Shown in pieces: positions 46,634-56,516 of a DNA stretch of 64,000 nucleotides. Made by a program: the position numbers and the translations under genes. Position 1 is the stretch's first letter. Each line of letters begins with the position of its first letter. Source of the stretch: Paraoerskovia sediminicola (lineage in GTDB: Bacteria > Actinomycetota > Actinomycetes > Actinomycetales > Cellulomonadaceae). The stretch is taken from NCBI RefSeq assembly GCF_030296575.1, contig NZ_AP027729.1, positions 3,286,001 through 3,350,000 of the forward strand, in the 5' to 3' direction. The notes beneath the pieces are model-generated. The model was not told the DNA's origin and ran no database searches. It saw nothing but the letters and a program-made list of their open reading frames with translations.

Positions 46634-49486
46634 TCAGTCCTCGTCCGGCTCGGCGTCCTGGTCGTACGCTGCCGGGCCTGGCTCCCCGCGCAGCATCGCC
46701 AGCGTCGCGGGCAGGTCGTCCGGCTGGATCAGCACGTCACGCGCCTTGGACCCCTCGGAGGGCCCGACGACCTCGCGCGACTCGAGCAGGTCCATGAGCC
46801 GCCCGGCCTTGGCGAAGCCGACGCGGAGCTTGCGCTGGAGCATCGACGTCGAGCCGAACTGGCTGGTGACGATGAGCTCCGCGGCCTGCAGCAGCAGGTC
46901 GAGGTCGTCGCCGATGTCCTCGTCGACCTGCTTCTTCGGCGCGACCTGCGCGACGTCCTCGCGGTAGACGGGCTTGAGCTGCGCCTTCACGTGCTCGACG
47001 ACGCTGTGGACCTCGCGCTCCGTGACCCAGGCGCCCTGGACGCGCATCGGCTTGGCGGCACCCATGGGCAGGAACAGCGCGTCGCCCTGCCCGATCAGCT
47101 TCTCGGCGCCGGGCTGGTCGAGGACGACGCGGGAGTCCGCGAGGGACGACGTCGCGAACGCCAGCCGCGAGGGCACGTTCGCCTTGATGAGGCCCGTCAC
47201 CACGTCGACGGAGGGTCGCTGGGTGGCAAGCACCAGGTGGATCCCGGCGGCGCGGGCGAGCTGCGTGATCCGCTGGATCGACGCCTCGACGTCGCGCGGG
47301 GCCACCATCATCAGGTCGGCCAGCTCGTCCACCACCACGAGAAGGTAGGGGTAGGGCGCGATCTTGCGCTCCGAGCCCGGCAGCGGCTGGACCTTGCCCG
47401 CCCGGACGGCCGCGTTGAAGTCGTCGATGTGCTTGTACCCGAACATCGCGAGGTCGTCGTAGCGGGCGTCCATCTCGCGCACGACCCACTCGAGCGCCTC
47501 GGCCGCCTTCTTCGGGCTCGTGATGATCGGGGTGATGAGGTGCGGGATCCCCTCGTAGATCGTCAGCTCGACGCGCTTGGGGTCGACGAGGACGAGTCGG
47601 ACCTGCTCCGGCGTCGAGCGCATGAGGATCGACGTGATCATCGAGTTGATGAAGCCCGACTTGCCGGCTCCGGTGGCACCGGCGACGAGCAGGTGCGGCA
47701 TCTTCGCCAGGTTGGCCACCACGTAGCCGCCCTCGACGTCCTTGCCCACGCCCATGACGAGGGGGTGCTCGGTCCGGCGGGCCGCCGACGACCGCAGGAC
47801 GTCACCGAGGACGACCGTCTCGCGGTCCGTGTTCGGGATCTCGATGCCGATCGCGGACTTGCCGGGGATCGGCGACAGGATGCGCACGTCGGCGCTCGCC
47901 ACGGCGTAGGCGATGTTCTTCGACAGCGAGGTGATGCGCTCGACCTTGACGGCCGGGCCGACCTCGACCTCGTACCGCGTGACCGTCGGTCCGCGCGTGA
48001 AGCCGCTGACCTTCGCGTCGATGGAGAACTGGGTGAAGACGCGGGTCAACGACTCCACGACCCGGTCGTTCGCCGCGGAGCGGGACTTGTGGGGTGCTCC
48101 CTTGACGAGCGAGTCCTCGTTGGGCAGGAGGTAGACGATGTCGCCCTCCAGCATGCCCTGCACGCCCTGGGGCACGGGTCGGTGCTCCGGCGCACCGTCA
48201 CCGACGAGCGCCTCGCTGGTCGCCGCGGCTGCGGCCACCGAGTCGACGGCGATCTCGGTCGTGGACTCGTCCGGTCCTGCCGTCGCGCGCTCGGCCGGAG
48301 GTCCGTCGACCGCGAGGTCGCCCGGGGCTCCGCCGGCCGCGTCGTCGACCGGTCCGCCCGCGTCCTCGTGGTCGACCATGGCGGCCTTCTCGAAGGCTTC
48401 GTCGCCGGAGTAGCGGCCCTCCCAGTCCACCTCGGCGGGGGCACCGGCACGGTCTGCCGCACGTTCCGCCTTCGATCGGCGACCTCGGCGCCGCTTCGGG
48501 GTGGTCGGCGCGTCGCCGTCACCCTCGTCGTGACGCGAGACGCCTTCGGCGAGCTCGAGCCCGTCGTCGTCGGTCACGGGCTCCGCAGGGTGCCCGGTCA
48601 GCCGCCGGTAGAGGCCGCGCAGACGCTCGGGGATCGCGTTGACCGGCGTGGCGGTGACGACGAGGACGCCGAAGAAGCCGATGAGCAGCAGGATCGGGAC
48701 GGCGAACCACGCCGTGAGGCCGGCGACGAGCGGGGTCGCCACGAGGTAGCCGATCACGCCGCCGGCGTCCTGGACGGGCCCGAACCCGTCGGTCGGCGAC
48801 GGGACTCCCGCCGAGACGTGCACGAGGCCGCACACGGACACGACGAGGAACCCGAGCCCGATCGCGACCCGCGAGGTGGACTGGCTCCGCTCCGGGTGCC
48901 GCATGACCCGCACCGCGATCCACAGCAGCAGCACGGGCACCGCGACGCCGACCACCCCGAAGGTCCCGGCGACCACCGCGTGCACCCCGTCACCGAACGC
49001 GCCCGAGACGCCCCACCACTCGCGCGCCGCGACGACCACGGCGATCGCGAGGAGGAAGAACGCGAGCCCGTCCCTGCGGTGCGCCGGGTCGAGGTCGCGG
49101 GCACCCTGCCCGATGGCGCGGGTCGTGCCGCCCACGGCGTGCGCGGTCCCGAGCCAGATCCCGGAGATCGCGCGGACCGGCCACGGCTTGGGCCGCGGGG
49201 CCGGCGCGGACCTCGCCCGCGCGCCCTTGGTCGCCGGGGTCCGCTTGGTCGTGCCCTTCGTGGCCTGGGTCCCCGTGGCTCGCCCGCTGTTCTTGTCCGC
49301 GATCCGTCGGGTGCCGGACGACGTCCCACCGGTCGCGCTCCTGCCCTTGGCCGGCGCGGCGCGGGTCCCTGCCGTCGCGCCCATGCGGGACGTCGTCGCG
49401 CGGGTGCTCGACGACGCCGCACGCCCGTCGCTGCGGGCGCGTGAGGACTTCGAGGATGCCGAGTTCGAGGCGCGGAAGGACGACAT
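46634..49486 (-). CDS. ftsK: DNA translocase FtsK
   Basis: Septal motor that pumps chromosome termini during division. About 950 aa. A low-complexity basic N-terminus of about 110 residues, four membrane helices, a charged linker, then the RecA-like motor (Walker A GATGAGKSG at about residue 600, VVVDELADLMM) and a C-terminal gamma winged-helix domain (SMLQRKLRVGFAKAGRLMD). ATG 49486 is chosen; the frame is open further upstream but that part does not look like FtsK. A -10 hexamer TACCGT lies just upstream. Confidence 0.95.
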   Translation of the reverse strand: MSSFRASNSASSKSSRARSDGRAASSSTRATTSRMGATAGTRAAPAKGRSATGGTSSGTRRIADKNSGRATGTQATKGTTKRTPATKGARARSAPAPRPKPWPVRAISGIWLGTAHAVGGTTRAIGQGARDLDPAHRRDGLAFFLLAIAVVVAAREWWGVSGAFGDGVHAVVAGTFGVVGVAVPVLLLWIAVRVMRHPERSQSTSRVAIGLGFLVVSVCGLVHVSAGVPSPTDGFGPVQDAGGVIGYLVATPLVAGLTAWFAVPILLLIGFFGVLVVTATPVNAIPERLRGLYRRLTGHPAEPVTDDDGLELAEGVSRHDEGDGDAPTTPKRRRGRRSKAERAADRAGAPAEVDWEGRYSGDEAFEKAAMVDHEDAGGPVDDAAGGAPGDLAVDGPPAERATAGPDESTTEIAVDSVAAAAATSEALVGDGAPEHRPVPQGVQGMLEGDIVYLLPNEDSLVKGAPHKSRSAANDRVVESLTRVFTQFSIDAKVSGFTRGPTVTRYEVEVGPAVKVERITSLSKNIAYAVASADVRILSPIPGKSAIGIEIPNTDRETVVLGDVLRSSAARRTEHPLVMGVGKDVEGGYVVANLAKMPHLLVAGATGAGKSGFINSMITSILMRSTPEQVRLVLVDPKRVELTIYEGIPHLITPIITSPKKAAEALEWVVREMDARYDDLAMFGYKHIDDFNAAVRAGKVQPLPGSERKIAPYPYLLVVVDELADLMMVAPRDVEASIQRITQLARAAGIHLVLATQRPSVDVVTGLIKANVPSRLAFATSSLADSRVVLDQPGAEKLIGQGDALFLPMGAAKPMRVQGAWVTEREVHSVVEHVKAQLKPVYREDVAQVAPKKQVDEDIGDDLDLLLQAAELIVTSQFGSTSMLQRKLRVGFAKAGRLMDLLESREVVGPSEGSKARDVLIQPDDLPATLAMLRGEPGPAAYDQDAEPDED

Positions 49487-49495
49487 AGTGCTGAC

Positions 49496-49501
49496 ACGGT
49501 A
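49496..49501 (-). promoter_or_regulatory. Candidate -10 of ftsK
   Basis: On the minus strand TACCGT (49501-49496) ends nine bases before ATG 49486, which would give a very short or no leader. Confidence 0.4.
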
Positions 49502-49627
49502 CCTGCGCGGGTCGCGGGGCCGCGGGACCCTCGACCTCGTGTTGAGGTCGTGTCGGAGCGCGCCGGACCGAGGACGGCGCGGCAGGCCGCGGTTGCCCTC
49601 GCGCCACGACGGGGCCAGCGTGAGCCC

Positions 49628-50538
49628 ATGCAGACCGCTGCGTCCGAGCACGAGAGCCCCGCGCCCGGTCGGGACCTGGACGAGGTCGCGCCCGGCGTCC
49701 ATGTCGCGACCGCCGAGATCTGGTCGAGCCTGTGCACCGTCGTCGTCGCGACGGACGGCTCCTGCCTGGTCGTAGATCCCGGCATCACCGCCGACGAGAT
49801 CGACGGGCTCGCCAGGACGATCGACGATCGCGGGTGGCGCGTCGCCGCCGGCCTCTCGACCCACCACCACTGGGACCACGTCCTGTGGCGTGCGCTGCTC
49901 GGCGGGGCGCCCCGCTGGGCGTCACCGGCCACGGTCGCCGCCGCCCGCAGGTCCCGCGAGCACAACGAGACCGAGGCCGACGCGGCTGCTCCCGGGCACG
50001 ACCACTCGCTCACGGGGCACCTCACCGCGCTCCCCGTGCCGGACGTGGCGACCACGCCCAGGTGCCGTGGGACGGTCCCCGAGCGATCGTGATCGAGCAC
50101 CGGGCCCACGCGCCGGGCCACGTCGCGCTCGCGCTGCCCGCCGCCCGGGTGCTGCTCGCCGGCGACATGCTGAGCGACCGCGAGGTGCCTCTCCTCGATC
50201 TCGATGCAGCGGACCCGGTCGGTGACTACCGGGACGGCCTCGCGGCGCTGGAGCGCGGGATCCGGACGTGGGACGTGCGTGTCGTGGTGCCGGGGCACGG
50301 CGCCCCGGTCCGGGGCAGGGCGGGGATCGACGCGCTGATCGCCGCCGACCGGTCGTACCTGGCCGACCTGGAGCGCGCCGCCCGTGACCCGTCCGCCGAG
50401 GGCGCCGGGTCCGGGTCCGGGTCCGCCCAGGATCCCCGGCTCGTCGACCCCTGGGTGGCCGGCGAGCACCGGCGCCAGCTGGCGCACCTGTCTCGCGTCG
50501 CCGGACGATCGACGGGACAGCACGACGACCGGCTGTGA
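49628..50538 (+). CDS. Metallo-beta-lactamase-fold hydrolase (frame broken once)
   Basis: About 303 aa after correction. Fold signature STHHHWDHVLW (metal ligands), GDMLSD and PGHGAPV. The frame changes between 50031 and 50050, most likely at CCCC (50032-50035), where one added C joins the two halves before DHAQVPWDGPRAIVIEHRAHAPGH. Such proteins are often glyoxalase-II-like or generic hydrolases; the substrate is unknown. ATG 49628 gives the shortest sensible N-terminus. Stands alone between ftsK (divergent) and the RNase J gene (convergent). Confidence 0.78.
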
Positions 50539-50542
50539 CCGG

Positions 50543-50618
50543 CGGGGAGCACGGCGGGGAGCACGACGAGGAGCACGACGGTCCCCCGACCGGGCCCTGG
50601 CGGGGCCGGTCGAGGGAC
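50543..50618. terminator. 12-bp repeat and bidirectional terminator
   Basis: Three 12-bp units of CGGGGAGCACGA type (50543-50578) are followed by an inverted repeat, 50581-50597 with 50602-50618, with one mismatch. It lies between the convergent hydrolase and RNase J genes and can end both transcripts. Confidence 0.65.
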
Positions 50619-50666
50619 CGAGAGCTACGTGTGCCGGCAGGAGCCGACGCGCGATGGACCGCCTGG

Positions 50667-52352
50667 TCAGGCCTCGACGACGACCGGGACGATCATCGGG
50701 CGGCGGCGCAGACGACCGGAGACCCAGCGTCCGACGACGCGGCGCATGATCTGCTGCAGCCGGTGCGTGTCCGTCGCTCCGCCGGCGATCGCGTCCTCGA
50801 GGGCCTTGACCACCTGCGGCTGGATCTCGTCGAAGACGGAGTCGTCCTCGGCGAACCCTCGCGCGAGGATCTGCGGCCCGGCGACGACCTTCCCCGTCGA
50901 GGAGGACACGACGGCGAAGATCGAGATGAAGCCCTCCTCCCCGAGGACCACCCGGTCCTTGAGCTCGGCGTCGGTGATCTCGCCGACGCTCGACCCGTCG
51001 ACGTAGACGTACCCGCAGGGCACGGCACCGACGACGGAGGCGCGACCGTCGACGAGGTCGACGACGACGCCGTCCTCGGCGAGCACGACCCGGTCGGCCG
51101 GCACGCCGGTCTTGACGGCGATGCCCGCGTTCGCGACGAGGTGACGGACCTCGCCGTGGACGGGCATGACGTTGCGCGGCCGGACGACGTTGTAGAAGTA
51201 CACGAGCTCGCCTGCGCTGGCGTGGCCGGAGACGTGGACCTTGGCGTTGCCGCCGTGCACGACCTTCGCGCCGAGGCGGATCAGCCCGTTGATGATGCGG
51301 AAGACGGCGTTCTCGTTGCCCGGGATCAGCGACGACGCGAGGATCACGGTGTCGCCGTGGCTGACGGCGATCTTGTGGTCGCCGTTGGCCATGCGGCTCA
51401 GCGCCGCCATGGGCTCGCCCTGCGAGCCCGTGCACATGAGCACGACCTCGTGGTCGGGCAGGGAGTCGACCTTCTTCATGTCGATGAGGACGCCGTCCGG
51501 GACGTCCAGGTAGCCGAGCTCGGCGGCGATCCCCATGTTGCGGATCATCGAGCGACCGACGAGCGCGACGCGGCGCCCGTGGTTCGCCGCGGCGTTGAGG
51601 ACCTGCTGGACGCGGTGCACGTGGGACGAGAACGACGCCACGATGATCCGCTTGTCGCTCTGCCCGAAGGTCTGGTCGAGCACGGGCCCGATCTCGACCT
51701 CGGGGGTCACGAACCCGGGGACCTCGGCGTTGGTGGAGTCGACCATCAGCAGGTCGACGCCCTTCTCGCCGAGCTTGCCGAACGCCCGCAGGTCGGTGAT
51801 GCGGCCGTCGAGCGGCAGCTGGTCCATCTTGAAGTCACCGGTGTGCAGCACGGTGCCGGCGGCGGTGGTGACGGCGACGGCGAGAGCGTCGGGGATCGAG
51901 TGGTTGACGGCGACGAACTCGAGCCCGAAGACCCCGAGCTGCTCGGTGCCGCCCTCCTTCACCTCGAGGGTGACCGGACGGATCCGGTGCTCCTTCAGCT
52001 TCGCCTCGATGAAGGCGAGCGTGAGCTTCGACCCGATGACGGGGATGTCCTGGCGCATGCGCAGCAGGTACGGGACGGCACCGATGTGGTCCTCGTGCCC
52101 GTGCGTCAGAACGATCGCCTCGATGTCGTCGAGCCGGTCGGCGATGTACTCGAAGTCCGGGAGGATCAGGTCGACGCCGGGCTGGTTGTCCTCGGGGAAC
52201 AGGACCCCGCAGTCGATGACGAGCAGCCGGCCGGCGTGCTCGAGGACCGCCATGTTGCGGCCGACCTCGCCGAGCCCGCCGAGGGCGACGATGCGCAGCC
52301 CGCCCTCGGGCAGCGGCGGGGGTGGGGACAGTTCTGGGTGAGGGTGGCTCAC
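50667..52352 (-). CDS. rnj: Ribonuclease J
   Basis: 561 aa. Beta-lactamase-fold RNase with HGHEDHIGAVP, a beta-CASP domain (SSHVHRVQQVLNAAANHGRRV) and the C-terminal domain (RRVVGRWVSGRLRRRPMIVP). 5'-3' exonuclease and endonuclease in mRNA and rRNA maturation. GTG 52352 follows AGGAGG. It is read from the same strand as dapA, 41 bases upstream, the order found widely in actinobacteria. Confidence 0.96.
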   Translation of the reverse strand: MSHPHPELSPPPPLPEGGLRIVALGGLGEVGRNMAVLEHAGRLLVIDCGVLFPEDNQPGVDLILPDFEYIADRLDDIEAIVLTHGHEDHIGAVPYLLRMRQDIPVIGSKLTLAFIEAKLKEHRIRPVTLEVKEGGTEQLGVFGLEFVAVNHSIPDALAVAVTTAAGTVLHTGDFKMDQLPLDGRITDLRAFGKLGEKGVDLLMVDSTNAEVPGFVTPEVEIGPVLDQTFGQSDKRIIVASFSSHVHRVQQVLNAAANHGRRVALVGRSMIRNMGIAAELGYLDVPDGVLIDMKKVDSLPDHEVVLMCTGSQGEPMAALSRMANGDHKIAVSHGDTVILASSLIPGNENAVFRIINGLIRLGAKVVHGGNAKVHVSGHASAGELVYFYNVVRPRNVMPVHGEVRHLVANAGIAVKTGVPADRVVLAEDGVVVDLVDGRASVVGAVPCGYVYVDGSSVGEITDAELKDRVVLGEEGFISIFAVVSSSTGKVVAGPQILARGFAEDDSVFDEIQPQVVKALEDAIAGGATDTHRLQQIMRRVVGRWVSGRLRRRPMIVPVVVEA

Positions 52353-52393
52353 GGGGCCTCCTGGCCTGTGTTGTGGTGGCGGACGACGGACCT

Positions 52394-53326
52394 CTAGCGA
52401 GAGGTCTGGAGAGTCCGCTCCGGGTCGAGGACGCCCGCGGCGGCGAGCGCAGCACGCACGCCCTCCGTGTCGGCGTCGCTCGCGGCGACGTTGGGCAGGC
52501 GAAGCGCGCGCGAGGTCGTGACCCCGAGCACCTGCATCGCTGCCTTAGCCATGACGGCCTGTGCGCCGGCGCCGTTGACGGCGTCGGCGACAGGAAGGAT
52601 CTGACGCATGAGCTCGAGGGCGCGCGCGTGGTCGCCCTCGTCCCACGCGGTGGTGAGTGCTGCGAAGAGGTCGCCGACGGCGTGGCTGGCCACACCGACG
52701 TGGCCGACGGCGCCCTGGGCGAGCATCGCGAGATAGAGGGAGTCGTCGCCGCAGTACCAGGCGAGCCCCGTCCGCGCGGTCATCGCCGCGACCGAGGCGA
52801 CGTCGCCCGTGGCGTCCTTCGTGGCCACGACGGCCTCGTGGGCGGCGAGCCGGTCGTAGGTCTCGGGTGCGATGCGCAGGCCGGCTCGACCAGGGACGTC
52901 GTAGACCATCACCGGCAGCGACGCCGCGTCGGCGACCGTCGTGATGTGCCGGTACAGGCCGTCCTGGCTCGGGCGCGAGTAGTAGGGCGTGACGACGAGC
53001 AGGCCGTCCGCCCCGGCCTCCTCGGCCTGGACGGCCATCCGGACGGCGTGCGACGTGTCGGGCGAGCACGCCCCGGCGACGACCGTGGCGCGGTCACCGA
53101 CGGCGTCCACGACGACTCGCAGCAGGTCGCCCTTCTCGGGCGCGTGGGTCGTCGGCGACTCCCCCGTGGTGCCGCTGATCACCAGCCCGTCGTTCCCGTG
53201 GTCGACGAGGTAGGTCGCGACCCGGGCAGCAGCCTCGAGATCGACCTCCCCCGCGTCCGTCATCGGGGTCACCATCGCGGTGAGGACGGCTCCGAACGGG
53301 CGCGCAGGTACGGCGGGAGCAGGCAT
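52394..53326 (-). CDS. dapA: 4-Hydroxy-tetrahydrodipicolinate synthase
   Basis: First committed step of lysine/diaminopimelate synthesis: condenses pyruvate with aspartate semialdehyde. 310 aa TIM barrel with GTTGES, the Schiff-base Lys in VATKDATGD and YDVPGRAG. ATG 53326 lies six bases after a -10 (TACTTT), suggesting a leaderless start. Followed by the RNase J gene. Confidence 0.96.
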   Translation of the reverse strand: MPAPAVPARPFGAVLTAMVTPMTDAGEVDLEAAARVATYLVDHGNDGLVISGTTGESPTTHAPEKGDLLRVVVDAVGDRATVVAGACSPDTSHAVRMAVQAEEAGADGLLVVTPYYSRPSQDGLYRHITTVADAASLPVMVYDVPGRAGLRIAPETYDRLAAHEAVVATKDATGDVASVAAMTARTGLAWYCGDDSLYLAMLAQGAVGHVGVASHAVGDLFAALTTAWDEGDHARALELMRQILPVADAVNGAGAQAVMAKAAMQVLGVTTSRALRLPNVAASDADTEGVRAALAAAGVLDPERTLQTSR

Positions 53327-53332
53327 GGGACC

Positions 53333-53409
53333 AAAGTACCGTGCCGGGTCCCGTCACCGTGCGACGAACCACCGCCGCGAGCCGGTCCCCCGCTACGCCC
53401 GTCTACCCT
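53333..53409. promoter_or_regulatory. Divergent leaderless promoters of dapA and azlC
   Basis: On the minus strand TACTTT (53338-53333) ends six bases before ATG 53326 of dapA. On the plus strand TACCCT (53404-53409) ends six bases before GTG 53416 of azlC. Confidence 0.55.
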
Positions 53410-53415
53410 GGTCCG

Positions 53416-54221
53416 GTGCAGGACGACGTCGGCGACCTCGGGTCGCGCCCCGCGGCCCCGGGCTCCGGGGACGTGAGCGACCCCGCTCTCGTGCTGGGGG
53501 CCACGGACGTCCCCGGTGACCAGGACGCCCAGGTGCGGGCCGCCGTCCGACAAGCGATCTCCGTGTCCGTCGCGACCGGGCTGTACGGCGTCTCGTTCGG
53601 GGCCCTGTCAACCGTCGCCGGGCTGTCGCTCGCGCAGACGACGGTCCTGTCCCTGCTGATGTTCTCGGGCGGCTCGCAGTTCGCGCTGGTGGGCGTCGTG
53701 GGCGCCGGCGGCGCGCCCTGTCCGCGATCGTCACGGCCGGGTTCCTCGGCGTCCGCAACGCCCTGTACGGGATCCAGCTCGGTCCGCTGCTCGCGCTGCA
53801 CGGGTGGCGCCGCGCCCTCGCCGCCCACCTGACGATCGACGAGTCGACGGCGGTGGCGACGGCCCAACCGAGCCGCGCCGCGGCGCGCGCCGGGTTCTGG
53901 TGGACGGGCGTGGGCGTCTTCGTCCTCTGGAACGCCATGGTGCTGGCCGGTGCCCTCGCCGGGGACCTGCTCGGGGACCCGCGCGCCTGGGGCCTCGACG
54001 CGGCGGCGGCCGCGGCGTTCCTCGGGCTGCTCTGGCCCCGCCTCGGCACCCGGACGGCGCGGGTCGTCGTGCTGCTCGCCGTGGTCGTCGCGGCGGTCCT
54101 GGTGCCCCTCGCTCCGCCCGGGGTGCCGGTGCTCGCGGCCGCGGCCGTCGCGGTCGTGGCCGCTCAGGTCCTGCCCGGCGGTCCCCCGCCGTCCGCGGCG
54201 ACGGAAGGCGGTGCAGCGTGA
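53416..54221 (+). CDS. azlC: AzlC-family branched-chain amino acid exporter subunit (frame broken once)
   Basis: About 268 aa after correction, with seven or so membrane helices after a charged N-terminus of 50 residues. Family segments: GLYGVSFGALSTVAGLS and MFSGGSQFALVGVV, then GFLGVRNALYGIQL in the next frame. The frame changes between 53700 and 53715; here there is no long homopolymer, but one added base restores the protein. Forms a two-component exporter with AzlD, encoded with ATGA-type overlap. Confidence 0.87.
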
Positions 54222-54541
54222 TGAGCGAGGCAGCGCTCTGGTTCACGGTCGTCGCGGCGTCGCTGCTGTGCCTGGCGATCAAGCTGGCCGGCCACTACGT
54301 GCCGCAGCACTGGATCGCGTCCGAGCGCGTCTCGCGCACCGCCGGTCTCGTGACCGCCGCCCTCCTGGCCGCCCTCGTCGTCGTGCAGACGCTCGCCGAC
54401 GGGCAGGCGCTCGCCCTCGACGCGCGGGTCCCGGCGCTGGGCGTCGCCGCGGTCGCGCTCGCTCTCCGGGCACCGTTCATCGTGGTGGTCGTCCTCGCCG
54501 CGGCCACCGCGGCCGGGCTCCGCGCCCTCGGGATCGGCTGA
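54221..54541 (+). CDS. azlD: AzlD-family branched-chain amino acid exporter subunit
   Basis: 106 aa with about four membrane helices (LWFTVVAASLLCLAIKLAGHYVP and three more). ATG 54221 shares its A with the azlC stop TGA (54219-54221); GTG 54218 is an alternative start. AzlD pairs with AzlC in branched-chain amino-acid export. Confidence 0.88.
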   Translation: MSEAALWFTVVAASLLCLAIKLAGHYVPQHWIASERVSRTAGLVTAALLAALVVVQTLADGQALALDARVPALGVAAVALALRAPFIVVVVLAAATAAGLRALGIG

Positions 54542-54586
54542 GGCACGCGACCGGTCGGCGGCCCGCTCGGCAGCGTGCGCGGCGGG

Positions 54587-54592
54587 TAGGGT
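54587..54592 (+). promoter_or_regulatory. -10 element of a leaderless promoter
   Basis: TAGGGT ends seven bases before ATG 54600; no ribosome-binding site is present. Confidence 0.5.
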
Positions 54593-54599
54593 CGCGCGC

Positions 54600-55109
54600 A
54601 TGGCACTCTTCAGCGAGACCGCAGACGTCTCGGTCCGCCCGGCGATCGCGACGGACGCCGCTCCGGTGACAGACATCCAGGTCGCCGCCTGGCGCGACAC
54701 CCACGGCGACACGCTCGGCGACGACGTGATCGGGATGCTCGACGTGGACCGGATGCGCGAGAGCTGGCAGGGCGCGATCACCAGCCCTCCGGGACCCGGG
54801 TTCGCCGTCCTGGTAGCCCTCGACGCCGCCCGGATCGTCGGTTTCGCTGCCGTCACCCCGGGGCAGCTGATGTCGCTGGAGGTCCACCCGGACGCCCGCC
54901 GCGGCGGGCACGGCTCGCGGCTCCTGTCCGCGGCGGTCGACCGGCTGAGGCAGGACGGTGCCCAGGAGGTCACGACCTGGGTCCTCGACGGCGACGCGGC
55001 GCGCGAGCAGTTCCTCGGCGGTGCCGGGCTCGGGCCGGACGGCACGCAGCGCACGCTCGCCGCGGGCCCGCGCGAGGTCGTCGAGCACCGGTGGTCGGCG
55101 GCGCTCTGA
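54600..55109 (+). CDS. GNAT-family acetyltransferase
   Basis: 169 aa. N-terminal VRPAIATDAAPVTDIQVAAWRDTH and the acetyl-CoA binding region SLEVHPDARRGGHGSRLL match a single GNAT domain. The substrate is unknown. It stands alone, with a leaderless-type promoter, convergent with the small membrane protein gene 25 bases downstream. Confidence 0.88.
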   Translation: MALFSETADVSVRPAIATDAAPVTDIQVAAWRDTHGDTLGDDVIGMLDVDRMRESWQGAITSPPGPGFAVLVALDAARIVGFAAVTPGQLMSLEVHPDARRGGHGSRLLSAAVDRLRQDGAQEVTTWVLDGDAAREQFLGGAGLGPDGTQRTLAAGPREVVEHRWSAAL

Positions 55110-55134
55110 GACCTGCGCCGCGGCCGGTGTCGGC

Positions 55135-55590
55135 TCAGGCGCCGGCGTGGACCGACCGGAAGATGGACGCGGCGGTGCGCAACGACGACCGCGCCCGCTT
55201 GCGGTCCCCCGACGCGTCGTACGCGAAGGCCAGGCGGTACCACGCGCCCCAGTCCTGCGGGTCCGCCTCCACCGCCTCCCGGTAGGGGACGAACGCCTCG
55301 TCGGCGGCGGCGCGGTCGATCCGGCCACCCGGTGACCGCGGCAGGTCGTCGACCGGGAGCCCGCCCTCGGCGGCCAGGGTGTCGGCCATCCGCTGCACCG
55401 TGGCGGCGAGGTGGAACTCCTTCCCGATGAGGAAGATCACCACGAGCGGGATCACCGCGACGCCGACGCCGATGAAGATCGCGACAGGAGCACCCGTCCC
55501 GATCAGGGCGACGGCGCGCCCCGCGATCTGCCACACGTAGAGGGCGAGCAGGAGCGTCACGACGAGCGCGCCGAGCATGCTGCGTCTCAT
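55135..55590 (-). CDS. Small membrane protein with a TPR-like tail
   Basis: 151 aa. Two membrane helices (MLGALVVTLLLALYVWQIAG and a second near residues 35-55), then a soluble tail with one TPR-like helix pair (DPQDWGAWYRLAFAYDASGDRKRA). Starts seven bases after the dapB stop on the same strand and is likely co-transcribed. The function is unknown; no named family recognised with confidence. Confidence 0.8.
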   Translation of the reverse strand: MRRSMLGALVVTLLLALYVWQIAGRAVALIGTGAPVAIFIGVGVAVIPLVVIFLIGKEFHLAATVQRMADTLAAEGGLPVDDLPRSPGGRIDRAAADEAFVPYREAVEADPQDWGAWYRLAFAYDASGDRKRARSSLRTAASIFRSVHAGA

Positions 55591-55597
55591 GCGGAGA

Positions 55598-56385
<788 letters not shown>

Positions 56386-56392
56386 GTGAGCC

Positions 56393-56398
56393 AGCCTA
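56393..56398 (-). promoter_or_regulatory. -10 element of the leaderless dapB promoter
   Basis: On the minus strand TAGGCT (56398-56393) ends seven bases before GTG 56385. Confidence 0.5.
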
Positions 56399-56440
56399 TC
56401 CGGGCGCCAGGCCGCGCCCGGACGCCGTCCGCACACGGCT

Positions 56441-56516
56441 CCGGCCCCGCCGTGAGGTCACGACGGGGCCGGTCGACGCCGGGGAGATCCCGCGCTCCAG
56501 CGCGGGCCGCGGGATC
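56441..56516 (-). terminator. Terminator region after the M16 peptidase gene
   Basis: A 14-bp stem with one mismatch (56441-56454 with 56459-56472, loop 4) lies just downstream of the peptidase gene, and a second hairpin (CCCGCGCT 56489-56496 with AGCGCGGG 56499-56506) lies next to its stop codon. It separates the pnp-peptidase operon from dapB. Confidence 0.65.

Noticed and set aside
53341..53415. Longer N-terminus of azlC from 53341
   Set aside because: It would run through the -10 hexamer TACCCT and has no family resemblance; GTG 53416 fits better.
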